Shown here: positions 1 through 5,909 of the stretch, one piece after another
Position numbering within the stretch: the stretch's first letter is position 1
Layout: the number at the start of each line of letters is the position of its first letter
Assembly: GCA_028714935.1 (NCBI GenBank)
Contig: JAQTLJ010000072.1
Location: 1 to 6,536, forward strand
From: Candidatus Margulisiibacteriota bacterium
GTDB lineage: Bacteria > Margulisbacteria > WOR-1 > O2-12-FULL-45-9
DNA length: 6,536 nt
Direction: 5' to 3'
Notes under the pieces: generated by a model
What the model was told of the DNA's origin: nothing
Database searches by the model: none
The model's input: only the letters and a program-made list of their open reading frames with translations
Made by a program: the position numbers and the translations under genes

Positions 1-328
1 AATAATCGTATATCTCGGTCACCGTCCCAACGGTCGAGCGCGGGTTCCTTGAGGGAGATTTCTGGTCGATCGAGATCGCCGGCGACAAGCCATCGATCGA
101 ATCAACATCCGGCTTCTGCATCTGCTCCAGGAACTGGCGGGCATAGGCGGAAAGCGATTCCACATATCTTCGCTGGCCTTCGGCATAGATCGTGTCAAAG
201 GCCAGTGATGATTTCCCGGAACCGGATATGCCGGTAAAAACTATGAATTTATTTCTGGGTATCTCAAGGTTAATGTCCTTGAGGTTATGCTCGCGGGCCC
301 CTTTGATAATGATTTTTTGAGCGTCCAT
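1..328 (-). CDS. uvrA: UvrA, excinuclease ABC subunit A (N-terminal 109 residues, cut by window edge)
   Basis: UvrA is the damage-sensing ATPase of bacterial nucleotide excision repair. It works as a dimer, scans DNA with UvrB and loads UvrB at lesions. The visible part is the start of the first ABC ATPase domain. It has the family opening GAREHNLKDI at residues 10-19 and a Walker A loop GISGSGKSS at 33-41. These are followed by the strongly conserved FDTIYAEGQRRYVESLSAYA (44-63), then QMQKPDVDSIDGLSPAISID (69-88) and NPRSTVGTVTEIYDY up to the edge. The ATG at 326-328 is secure because an in-frame stop codon directly precedes it. No Shine-Dalgarno sequence is visible upstream; a TAAAAT hexamer lies ten bases before the ATG, so the mRNA may be leaderless. 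The gene is divergent from the 402-1541 gene. About 830 further residues are expected outside the window, judging from the family's usual length. Confidence 0.97.
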   Translation of the reverse strand, partial: MDAQKIIIKGAREHNLKDINLEIPRNKFIVFTGISGSGKSSLAFDTIYAEGQRRYVESLSAYARQFLEQMQKPDVDSIDGLSPAISIDQKSPSRNPRSTVGTVTEIYDY

Positions 329-338
329 TAGATTATCT

Positions 339-344
339 ATTTTA
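339..344 (-). promoter_or_regulatory. Possible -10 box for uvrA
   Basis: Read on the minus strand this is TAAAAT, five of six matches to TATAAT, ending ten bases before the uvrA ATG. Transcription would then start within about three bases of the start codon. A TTGATA at 366-371 resembles a -35 box, but the 21-base spacer is too long for a standard promoter. The region is AT-rich, so a chance match is quite possible. Confidence 0.3.
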
Positions 345-401
345 TCAAAAATACCTGAAATTTCCTATCAAATACAAGGATATTTATCTAGAGGTAAAGA
401 G

Positions 402-1541
402 ATGGGATTAAACACTGTTTTTTGGAGACCGGTAAATTTATTCCGCAGTAAAGAAACGCGCGCCATGAGCCCCCACACCAGTAATTGGGGATTGGCTAAA
501 ATTTTTTATCGCAGCCAGGACAACACAGTTAAAGCAGCAGTCATCAATAATCTTGCCCAACGGATCAATTCCGGCGAACTACCCGTTGCAGAAGCCTCAA
601 GGTTGCCTTTGGATTTAATTAAAAAGGCTGTTGCAGCCAGCCCATACAATATAAAATGGTTAATGGAGTGTTTAAAAGAAGGGACAGAAGAGCTGAGAAA
701 TATGGCTCAAGGATTTAATAGTAATAATCTGGAATTGTTAACCGGCCTGCCTGAAAAAGATATCTTAGAGATCGTTGGGAAAGGATTACTCCCCACGGAC
801 ACGATTAAAAAAGCTATTTTACATAAAGCATATAACATAGAACTACTGAGACATTGTCTGATGTTTGGGACGGATGAAATAATTTCTATGGCAGAAGATG
901 TTATAAGAAATACACTTTTTCTGCCGGTCCAAAGAGCCCTCATTGATAGATTAGGTCAAGATCTTACCAGTAAAAAAGTGACAGAGAAACACATTGGATC
1001 GGAAACGCGCCAGATCTGGGAGAGCCATGATCCACAGACTGGGGGTAACTGCCCTGATCTGATGGGAGAAGAAGTAATTCATCATTATGAAAACGTTTTC
1101 TATGTAAGAGAAAAAGCCCTGGCTACGCTTCATAAATTGTCGGGAATTGTCAGCAATTCCCTAAAACCACTAATCGTTGAGATCTTTGCGAAAGATATTT
1201 CTGATTTAACTCCCAAAACCAGGAAAGTTATCGATCAGCCCGCCAAAGGTCATTATGAGGAACGCGGGTCCGGACTTAGCGGCATGGATTTATATTCTGA
1301 GGGAGGTTATTCATTGGATCCTTCAGCCAGTGTGTTCCAAGGGGGAACAAGCTCAGGAGAAGTTTGGATTGTTGACGTACAAGAAACGAGTCATCAAGAA
1401 TATTCTGAAGCTGACCTGCAGCCAGCCCTGGCATTATTGAAACCACAAAAAACAAATACGCAGGATGCAATTCTTGCAAAATTAGCTGAACTTAATCCGC
1501 CATTGGCCAACCTATTGGCACATTACCGGGATAGCCGGTAA
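402..1541 (+). CDS. Unrecognised protein with internal helical repeats, 379 aa
   Basis: I do not recognise this family. The clearest feature is a duplicated block. Residues 69-103 (PLDLIKKAVAASPYN...) align without gaps to 131-165 (PTDTIKKAILHKAYN...) with 17 of 35 identities, including KKA, YNI, CL, GT and MA. The repeat period is 62 residues, and the predominantly helical make-up suggests an alpha-solenoid (HEAT/ARM-like) first half. Residues 230-265 are also helical. Residues 280-335 are Gly/Ser-rich (GSGLSGMD, GGYSLD, QGGTSSGE), resembling a linker or beta segment, before a helical C-terminus. No signal peptide, membrane span or catalytic motif is evident, so it is probably cytoplasmic and a binding or scaffold protein. 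The start is supported by GAGGT six bases before the ATG; the alternative Met22 has no such site. The gene diverges from uvrA and converges on hisI with only six bases between them. It appears AT-richer than dnaE, which may hint at a different origin. Confidence 0.8.
   Translation: MGLNTVFWRPVNLFRSKETRAMSPHTSNWGLAKIFYRSQDNTVKAAVINNLAQRINSGELPVAEASRLPLDLIKKAVAASPYNIKWLMECLKEGTEELRNMAQGFNSNNLELLTGLPEKDILEIVGKGLLPTDTIKKAILHKAYNIELLRHCLMFGTDEIISMAEDVIRNTLFLPVQRALIDRLGQDLTSKKVTEKHIGSETRQIWESHDPQTGGNCPDLMGEEVIHHYENVFYVREKALATLHKLSGIVSNSLKPLIVEIFAKDISDLTPKTRKVIDQPAKGHYEERGSGLSGMDLYSEGGYSLDPSASVFQGGTSSGEVWIVDVQETSHQEYSEADLQPALALLKPQKTNTQDAILAKLAELNPPLANLLAHYRDSR
1523..1541. other. Hairpin at the junction of two convergent genes
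   Basis: TTACCGG (1523-1529) and CCGGTAA (1535-1541) form a perfect 7-bp stem with a 5-base loop. The stem includes the stop codon of the 402-1541 gene and lies just past the 3' end of hisI. Neither strand has a run of T after it, so it is not a classical Rho-independent terminator. It might slow polymerase or protect 3' ends, and no better terminator is visible for either gene. Confidence 0.35.
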
Positions 1542-1547
1542 AATTCA

Positions 1548-1871
1548 TCATAGGATTACCTTATTAAAAAAGCAGCTCCGGTTCCCCGTATGGCAGGCAA
1601 TATCCCCAACTTGTTCAATCTTCGCTAAAAGAGTATCGGCATCGCAATCGTAAAACAATTCCTTGACTTTCTGAATGTGGCCCGAGGTATCCCCCTTGTG
1701 CCACAAGGTTTTCCGCGACCGCGACCAATACCACATCTCCTTGGTTTCCAGAGTTTTCTGGAGCGACTCCTTATTCATATAGGCCAGCATCAGCACTGTC
1801 CCATCCTTAAAATCCTGCGTTATGACCGGCACTAATCCCTTGTCGTCAAATTTGATCTTTTCTATGTCCAT
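1548..1871 (-). CDS. hisI: HisI, phosphoribosyl-AMP cyclohydrolase, 107 aa
   Basis: HisI opens the adenine ring of phosphoribosyl-AMP, the third step of histidine synthesis, in the cytoplasm. Family motifs are complete. There is MLAYMN at 28-33, WYWSRSR at 47-53 and WHKGDTSGH at 57-65. The metal-binding DCDADTLL lies at 75-82 (D75, D77, D79 and C76), followed by CHTGNRSCFF at 93-102 (C93 and C100). C76, C93 and C100 match the zinc ligands and the three Asp the magnesium site known for the family. The length is that of a stand-alone cyclohydrolase, with no HisE pyrophosphohydrolase domain fused. The ATG at 1871 is chosen because GGGAGG lies seven bases upstream; another ATG two codons earlier is only one base from that site. 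A longer reading frame from 1940 would overlap the end of dnaE and adds only non-homologous basic residues. The gene follows dnaE after 13 bases, so it is probably cotranscribed with it. Confidence 0.96.
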   Translation of the reverse strand: MDIEKIKFDDKGLVPVITQDFKDGTVLMLAYMNKESLQKTLETKEMWYWSRSRKTLWHKGDTSGHIQKVKELFYDCDADTLLAKIEQVGDIACHTGNRSCFFNKVIL

Positions 1872-1877
1872 GATCAT

Positions 1878-1887
1878 TCCTCCCTTA
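1878..1887 (-). promoter_or_regulatory. hisI ribosome binding site abutting the dnaE stop codon
   Basis: Read on the minus strand, the dnaE stop TAA (1887-1885) runs straight into GGGAGG (1884-1879), which sits seven bases before the hisI ATG at 1871. The arrangement settles the hisI start. It also suggests that ribosomes ending dnaE translation uncover or reload at the hisI site, that is, translational coupling. Confidence 0.8.
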
Positions 1888-4800
1888 AAAATCGACCAGT
1901 TGCTTTTCCTTTTCTTTCTTGACCGCCTTAAACTCAACATTGACTGCCCCCGAACCTAACAATGTCTCCAGCTGGCTGACCAATTCCGGATTTATCTCGA
2001 CGCGGAAATTCTTCCCGAGAGCGATCTGCTTGCCGTCCATCCGGATAAAAACCGGGTCTTCTCCCTTAAAAAAGGCCAGTGTTTCTTTCATTTTGGCAAG
2101 GAGCAAAGGATCCTTGACCCCTACCAATTCTATATGCAAAGACCTCACCTTTTCCAGCTCTTCCAGCGGTTCGACCGATTCGGCCGCGATGTTATATTCT
2201 TCGGTCCGCATGTCCCGATTGATCTTGCCTTTGACGACCACCACCTCATCGTTGTTCAAAAGGACAGCGCATTTTTCATAGGTTTTGGGGAAGATCACCA
2301 ATCCGATACTGCCCGACAGGTCTTCGAGCCCGGCAACCATCATCAGGTCGCCCCGGCGGGTCGTGATCTTGCGGCAGTCATACAACATCCCGCCGAGTTT
2401 CACGTTCTCTCCTTCCCGCATCTCAAAAACATCAGCGACCCGAGCATTGACCTGTCCCTCCAGCGAATCTTTCAGCCGCTCCAGGGGATGCGAGGAGATA
2501 TAAAGCCCCAGCATCTCCTTTTCCATGCGCAACAGCTGTTCAGGCGGGTACTCATCGACCGTTACCTCATCCCTGTTTTCAATTATCTCCTGCCGGCTTT
2601 CTGTTATCTCAAAAAGCTTCCCCTGGCCGTTCGCCTTTTCCTTTTGCTCGGCAGCTACCCGGGCCATGATTTTTTCTAGAACGCTTAACTGATATGCCCG
2701 CCCCGCCCCGAACGAATCGACTGCCCCGGCCTTGATCAAGCTTTCGATCACCTTTTTGTTGACCGCCCGGCTGTCGATCCGCTGGCAGAGATCGGTCAGT
2801 GAACAAAAGAAACCCCCGCTTTTTTTCGCTTCAATGATCGAATCGATCGCCGCCTCGCCGACGTTCTTGACCGCTGACAGACCGAACCTGATCCCTTCTT
2901 TTATGACCGTAAAATTTTTATAGCTTTCATTGATATCCGGCGGCAGGACCTTGATCCCCATCCTGCGGCATTCGTTGATATAGGCGGTGACCTTATCCGT
3001 GTTCCCCATGACCGAAGTTAAAAGTGCGGCCATAAACTCGATCGGATAGTTCGCTTTAAGATAAGCGGTCTGATAGGAGATCACGCCGTAAGCCGTAGAA
3101 TGGGATTTATTAAATCCATAGCCGGCGAACTTGGCGCAGAGATTGAACAGCTCGGTCGCCTTATGCCGGGAAACGCCGCGCTTAACCGCCCCCTCGATAA
3201 AAAACTCCTTTTGCTGCTGCATCTCTTTGCTCTTCTTTTTCCCTATGGCGCGGCGCAGCAGATCGGCCTGCCCCATGCTAAAACCGGCAATTTTACTGGC
3301 GATCTCCATGACCTGCTCCTGATAGAGGATGACGCCGTGGGTCTCGCGCAGGATCGGCTGAAGCTCGGGGAGCATATACTTGACCGGCACCTGGCGGTGT
3401 TTACGCTTGACATAATCCTCTACCATGCCGCTTTCCAGCGGGCCGGGACGGTAGAGGGCCAGCAAAGCGATGATCTCTTCAAAATTATTCGGTTTCAGGT
3501 CTTTGATCAACGCTTTCATCCCCCGGCTTTCCAGCTGGAATACCCCCATCGTATCCCCCGTGCTTAACAGGTTATAGGTCTTAGGATCATCAAAGGGAAT
3601 GGAATTGATATCGATCTTCAGGCCCTGGGTTTTTTCAATGATCCGAGTGGCGTGAGCGATCATGGTCAGGTTCCGCAAGCCAAGGAAATCCATTTTCAGC
3701 AACCCGATCTTTTCCAGGTCACCCATCGGATATTGAGTAACGATCACGTTCTCATCCAGTTTCTGCAGCGGGACATACTCGGTCAACGGATTTTCTGAGA
3801 TCACAACGCCGGCCGCGTGCACTGAAGCGTGGCGGGACAATCCTTCAAGGCTTTTCGCCGTGTCGACCAGCGCTTTGACCTTGTCATCCTTTTCGTACAA
3901 AGCCCGGAATTCTTTGACCGTTTCCAGCGCTTTATCCAGTGTCATCTCCGGTCCAAAGGGGACCGCTTTGGCGATCTTATCCACCTCCGCCAGCGGGACT
4001 TGCAGTACCCGGCCAACATCACGGATCGCACCCCGTGCGGCCATCGTACCAAAGGTCACGATCTGAGCTACATGGTCCTGGCCGTACTTTTTGGTCACGT
4101 ACTCAATGACTTCATTTCTCCGCTCAAAGCAGAAGTCAATATCAATGTCCGGCATGGAAATACGCTCAATATTGAGGAACCGCTCAAAGATCAGTCCATA
4201 CTTCAAGGGATCAACATTAGTTATGCCTAAAGCATAAGCAACAATACTGCCTGCCGCCGAGCCTCTTCCCGGGCCGACCTGTATCCCCTTTTCTTTGGCA
4301 TAGTTAATAAAATCCTGGACGATCAAAAAGTATGGTGCATAGCCCATTTTTTCGATGGTATAAAGCTCATATTTAACGCGGTCGATAATTTCTGGCGGTA
4401 AAAGGACTTTTTCTTCTGCGCTCTTGTCTTGATTTTCTTGAGCCCCATATTTCTTTTTAACCCCTTCCCAGACCAGATTTTCCATATAACCTTCCGGGGT
4501 CTCCCCTGTCGGCACCGAAAAATGCGGCAGGTGAAGCTTCCCGATCTCCAGCTCCAAATTACATTTGTCGGCGATTTCCACCGTATTATCAATCGCCTCG
4601 GGGCTTGCCGCAAATAAAACAGCCATTTCTTCTGCCGATTTAAGATAAAATTCATCGGTTTGCAGTTTGATCCTTTTGGCGTCGGACAAAAAAGAGCCGG
4701 TCTGGATGCATAACAGCACGTCCTGGGCATAGGCATCGGCCTTTTTTACATAATGGACATCATTGGTCGCGACCAGTTTTATTTTCAATTCGCGGGCAAG

Positions 4801-5382
4801 CCTGATCAGCAGAGGATTCAACTGTTTAAAATCCGCTAGGGCCAGGTCCTGGATCTCCAGATAGAAATCATCGCCAAAAAGCTCCTTAAACCAGTGAGCG
4901 GTTTTCTGCGCCTTGTCATATTCGCCGCCTAAAAGCAGTTGCGGGATCTCGCCTTTCGGGCAACCGGACAGGACGATCAAGCCTTGAGGATATTTACTCA
5001 GCAGCTCCCGGTCAATCCGCGGCCGGGAGTAAAAGCCTTCGATCGACGCTAAGGAAACCAGCTTGATCAGATTGCGGTAACCGGCCAGATCTTTCGCCAG
5101 GACTGTCAAATGATACGGTGAGCGGTCTGCCTTGGTCTCTTTATCAAACCTCGTCCGGGGGGCCAGATACATTTCGCAACCGATGATTGGTTTAATCTCT
5201 GCTGCTTTGGCGGTCGTATAAAAGTTGATCGCGGCATACATGTTGCCATGGTCGGTCAAAGCCACCGCCGGCATCCCCAACTCTTTGGCCGTCTTGACCA
5301 GGTCGGGGATCCGTGAAGCGCCGTCCAGGAGGCTGAATTCCGAATGGCAATGGAGATGTACAAATTTCCCTTTGTGAGGCAT
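1885..5382 (-). CDS. dnaE: DNA polymerase III alpha subunit (DnaE), 1165 aa
   Basis: DnaE is the catalytic subunit of the replicative DNA polymerase. An N-terminal PHP domain (about 7-215) keeps the full set of metal-ligand positions: H11, H13, D20, H45, E70, H91, C141, D208 and H210. The polymerase palm carries GPGRGSAAGS at 370-379 and PDIDIDF at 411-417, giving catalytic D412 and D414, with the third aspartate D565 in KMDFLGLR. Fingers motifs follow (FQLESRGM at 615-622, LYRPGPLESG at 643-652, GYGFNKSHSTAYG at 754-766). Next come a helix-hairpin-helix region (about 835-892), a beta-clamp-binding motif QGKLF at 920-924 and an OB fold (about 993-1065). Length and order fit the DnaE1 type, not PolC, as there is no inserted DEDD exonuclease. 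The start is certain because an in-frame TAA lies three codons upstream. No Shine-Dalgarno sequence precedes it. It forms an operon with hisI and lies just after a terminator. Confidence 0.98.
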   Translation of the reverse strand: MPHKGKFVHLHCHSEFSLLDGASRIPDLVKTAKELGMPAVALTDHGNMYAAINFYTTAKAAEIKPIIGCEMYLAPRTRFDKETKADRSPYHLTVLAKDLAGYRNLIKLVSLASIEGFYSRPRIDRELLSKYPQGLIVLSGCPKGEIPQLLLGGEYDKAQKTAHWFKELFGDDFYLEIQDLALADFKQLNPLLIRLARELKIKLVATNDVHYVKKADAYAQDVLLCIQTGSFLSDAKRIKLQTDEFYLKSAEEMAVLFAASPEAIDNTVEIADKCNLELEIGKLHLPHFSVPTGETPEGYMENLVWEGVKKKYGAQENQDKSAEEKVLLPPEIIDRVKYELYTIEKMGYAPYFLIVQDFINYAKEKGIQVGPGRGSAAGSIVAYALGITNVDPLKYGLIFERFLNIERISMPDIDIDFCFERRNEVIEYVTKKYGQDHVAQIVTFGTMAARGAIRDVGRVLQVPLAEVDKIAKAVPFGPEMTLDKALETVKEFRALYEKDDKVKALVDTAKSLEGLSRHASVHAAGVVISENPLTEYVPLQKLDENVIVTQYPMGDLEKIGLLKMDFLGLRNLTMIAHATRIIEKTQGLKIDINSIPFDDPKTYNLLSTGDTMGVFQLESRGMKALIKDLKPNNFEEIIALLALYRPGPLESGMVEDYVKRKHRQVPVKYMLPELQPILRETHGVILYQEQVMEIASKIAGFSMGQADLLRRAIGKKKSKEMQQQKEFFIEGAVKRGVSRHKATELFNLCAKFAGYGFNKSHSTAYGVISYQTAYLKANYPIEFMAALLTSVMGNTDKVTAYINECRRMGIKVLPPDINESYKNFTVIKEGIRFGLSAVKNVGEAAIDSIIEAKKSGGFFCSLTDLCQRIDSRAVNKKVIESLIKAGAVDSFGAGRAYQLSVLEKIMARVAAEQKEKANGQGKLFEITESRQEIIENRDEVTVDEYPPEQLLRMEKEMLGLYISSHPLERLKDSLEGQVNARVADVFEMREGENVKLGGMLYDCRKITTRRGDLMMVAGLEDLSGSIGLVIFPKTYEKCAVLLNNDEVVVVKGKINRDMRTEEYNIAAESVEPLEELEKVRSLHIELVGVKDPLLLAKMKETLAFFKGEDPVFIRMDGKQIALGKNFRVEINPELVSQLETLLGSGAVNVEFKAVKKEKEKQLVDF

Positions 5383-5390
5383 AGCTTTTT

Positions 5391-5419
5391 ATTCTAACAA
5401 AAAAGGCCACAAGCCGCAA
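5391..5419 (-). promoter_or_regulatory. Possible dnaE promoter embedded in the upstream terminator
   Basis: On the minus strand TAGAAT (5396-5391) matches five of six bases of the -10 consensus and ends eight bases before the dnaE ATG. Exactly 17 bases upstream is TTGCGG (5419-5414), a weak -35 with three of six matches. Transcription would begin one to three bases before the ATG and give a leaderless mRNA. The spacer and the -35 lie inside the terminator stem, so this promoter would restart transcription where the previous unit ends. The alternative is read-through of the terminator. Confidence 0.4.
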
Positions 5420-5437
5420 GTTAGCCGGCTTATGGCC
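5399..5437 (-). terminator. Rho-independent terminator of the DUF5679-type gene
   Basis: Arms 5405-5416 and 5426-5437 pair over 12 positions with a single C/A mismatch, leaving a 9-base loop. On the minus strand the stem is followed by six T (5404-5399). It lies 31 bases after the stop codon of the zinc-ribbon gene and 17 bases before the dnaE ATG. On the plus strand the stem is followed by only four T, so any bidirectional action would be weaker. Confidence 0.9.
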
Positions 5438-5468
5438 CTTTTACTTCGAAGTAAAATAAACTAAATGA

Positions 5469-5615
5469 TCATCCGCCGATCCGGAACATCTTGGTCCCGC
5501 ACTTCGGGCATTCACCCTTAGTAGCCTTGCGACCATTTTTCAGAGTCACGGCTTTAGGATTTTTCATTTCGGTCTTCTTTTTACATTTAACGCAATAACC
5601 TTTGACTTCCACCAT
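5469..5615 (-). CDS. DUF5679-type zinc-ribbon protein, 48 aa
   Basis: This tiny basic protein begins MVEVKGYCVKCKKKTEMKNP and ends with KCGTKMFRIGG. Two CxxC pairs, C8/C11 and C36/C39, form a likely zinc ribbon. The central stretch KAVTLKNGRKATKGECPKC closely resembles the DUF5679 family as I remember it: short bacterial proteins of unknown function with conserved LKNGR and a TxxFRIG end. High lysine content suggests nucleic-acid or ribosome binding, but that is inference. The start is well set: AAGGAGGTG, a near-perfect Shine-Dalgarno sequence, lies five bases before the ATG. The gene appears monocistronic, with a near-consensus promoter upstream and a strong terminator downstream. These strong signals suggest it is well expressed. 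Confidence 0.88.
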   Translation of the reverse strand: MVEVKGYCVKCKKKTEMKNPKAVTLKNGRKATKGECPKCGTKMFRIGG

Positions 5616-5653
5616 TTTGCCACCTCCTTCATTTATTATCTTTTATTGACTAG

Positions 5654-5671
5654 TTGCGATTTTAACCGCAA
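5654..5671. repeat. Inverted repeat spanning the -10 box (possible operator)
   Basis: TTGCG (5654-5658) and CGCAA (5667-5671) are perfect inverted arms around the 8 bases that contain the -10 box of the zinc-ribbon gene promoter. An 18-bp palindrome in this position is where a dimeric repressor could bind. The arms are short, so coincidence is possible, and no regulator gene is visible nearby. Confidence 0.3.
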
Positions 5672-5687
5672 TACTATTCGTTGTCAA
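5659..5687 (-). promoter_or_regulatory. Near-consensus sigma70-type promoter of the zinc-ribbon gene
   Basis: On the minus strand a perfect -35 TTGACA (5687-5682) is separated by exactly 17 bases from TAAAAT (5664-5659), five of six matches to the -10 consensus. The expected start is near 5652, giving a leader of about 36 bases that carries the AAGGAGGTG ribosome binding site at 5621-5629. It is the strongest promoter seen in the window. Confidence 0.88.
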
Positions 5688-5790
5688 GGTCATTCTGACT
5701 ATACCATGGGAAAAACCGAAGTCTTAGAAGGCCTTTTATCGCCTTTGATTTATGAGAATAAATGCAAGTTTTCAGCGTCAAAATACGATA

Positions 5791-5798
5791 TATATTAT
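5791..5798 (+). promoter_or_regulatory. Possible -10 region for the gene at 5910
   Basis: The run TATATTAT holds two overlapping -10-like hexamers, TATATT (5791-5796) and TATTAT (5793-5798). No good -35 lies at the right distance; TTTCAG at 5770-5775 is weak. Transcription would start near 5804-5806, right at the edge of the structured leader. This is a suggestive fit, although the region is simply AT-rich. Confidence 0.4.
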
Positions 5799-5806
5799 GA
5801 AAGGCA

Positions 5807-5909
5807 GACTTAACTCAGTGGGTCGCCAAACTGTCCGGTTAGGACATTAAATAAGAGGGGAAGTTACACACTGAGTGCTTCCCCTACTTATTTAGTGAGG
5901 TTAAGTTAA
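5807..5909 (+). promoter_or_regulatory. Structured, switch-like 5' leader of the gene at 5910
   Basis: Two hairpins are fixed. One is TGTCC/GGACA (5832-5836 with 5842-5846). The other is a long stem, 5848-5863 with 5878-5894, of 16 base pairs with one bulged A and a 14-base loop. Two further pairings compete. In one, 5808-5817 (ACTTAACTCA) pairs with 5896-5906 (TGAGGTTAAGT) over ten Watson-Crick pairs with one bulged G, burying the GAGG ribosome binding site (5897-5900). In the other, 5813-5820 (ACTCAGTG) pairs perfectly over eight bases with CACTGAGT (5869-5876) in the long hairpin's loop. That forms a pseudoknot and leaves GAGG free. The two share 5813-5817 and exclude each other. This is the layout of a translational riboswitch or autoregulatory leader, but I recognise no known class. 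The fold was derived by eye, without energy calculation. Confidence 0.6.

Noticed and set aside
49..237. A plus-strand frame opposite uvrA.
   Set aside because: It is antisense to strongly conserved UvrA sequence and its product is low-complexity.
1872..1940. An upstream extension of hisI to a 130-residue protein.
   Set aside because: The added residues are frame-shifted dnaE tail sequence with no HisI homology, and the GGGAGG site points to the ATG at 1871.
2134..2679. A long plus-strand frame (181 codons) opposite dnaE, and similar ones at 3100-3567 and 3829-4230.
   Set aside because: They are antisense shadows of a clearly conserved gene, with no ribosome binding site or recognisable domain.
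5721..5750. Short GCCTTT direct repeat and AAGGC/GCCTT inverted repeat in the divergent spacer.
   Set aside because: Too short and AT-rich to tell from chance, with no link to a promoter element.
5706..5813. A 35-codon plus-strand frame beginning MGKTEVLEGLLSPLIYEN just before the structured leader, possibly a leader peptide or cassette gene.
   Set aside because: It has no ribosome binding site, runs through the likely -10 box of the next gene and matches nothing I know. A chance frame is the simpler explanation.
5857..5884. The GGGGAAG...CTGAGT...CTTCCCC hairpin as part of a TPP riboswitch, or as a terminator of a transcriptional attenuator.
   Set aside because: The TPP class needs CUGAGA plus further conserved blocks that are absent. 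The stem is followed by mixed sequence that pairs back to its own 5' side, not by a run of T.
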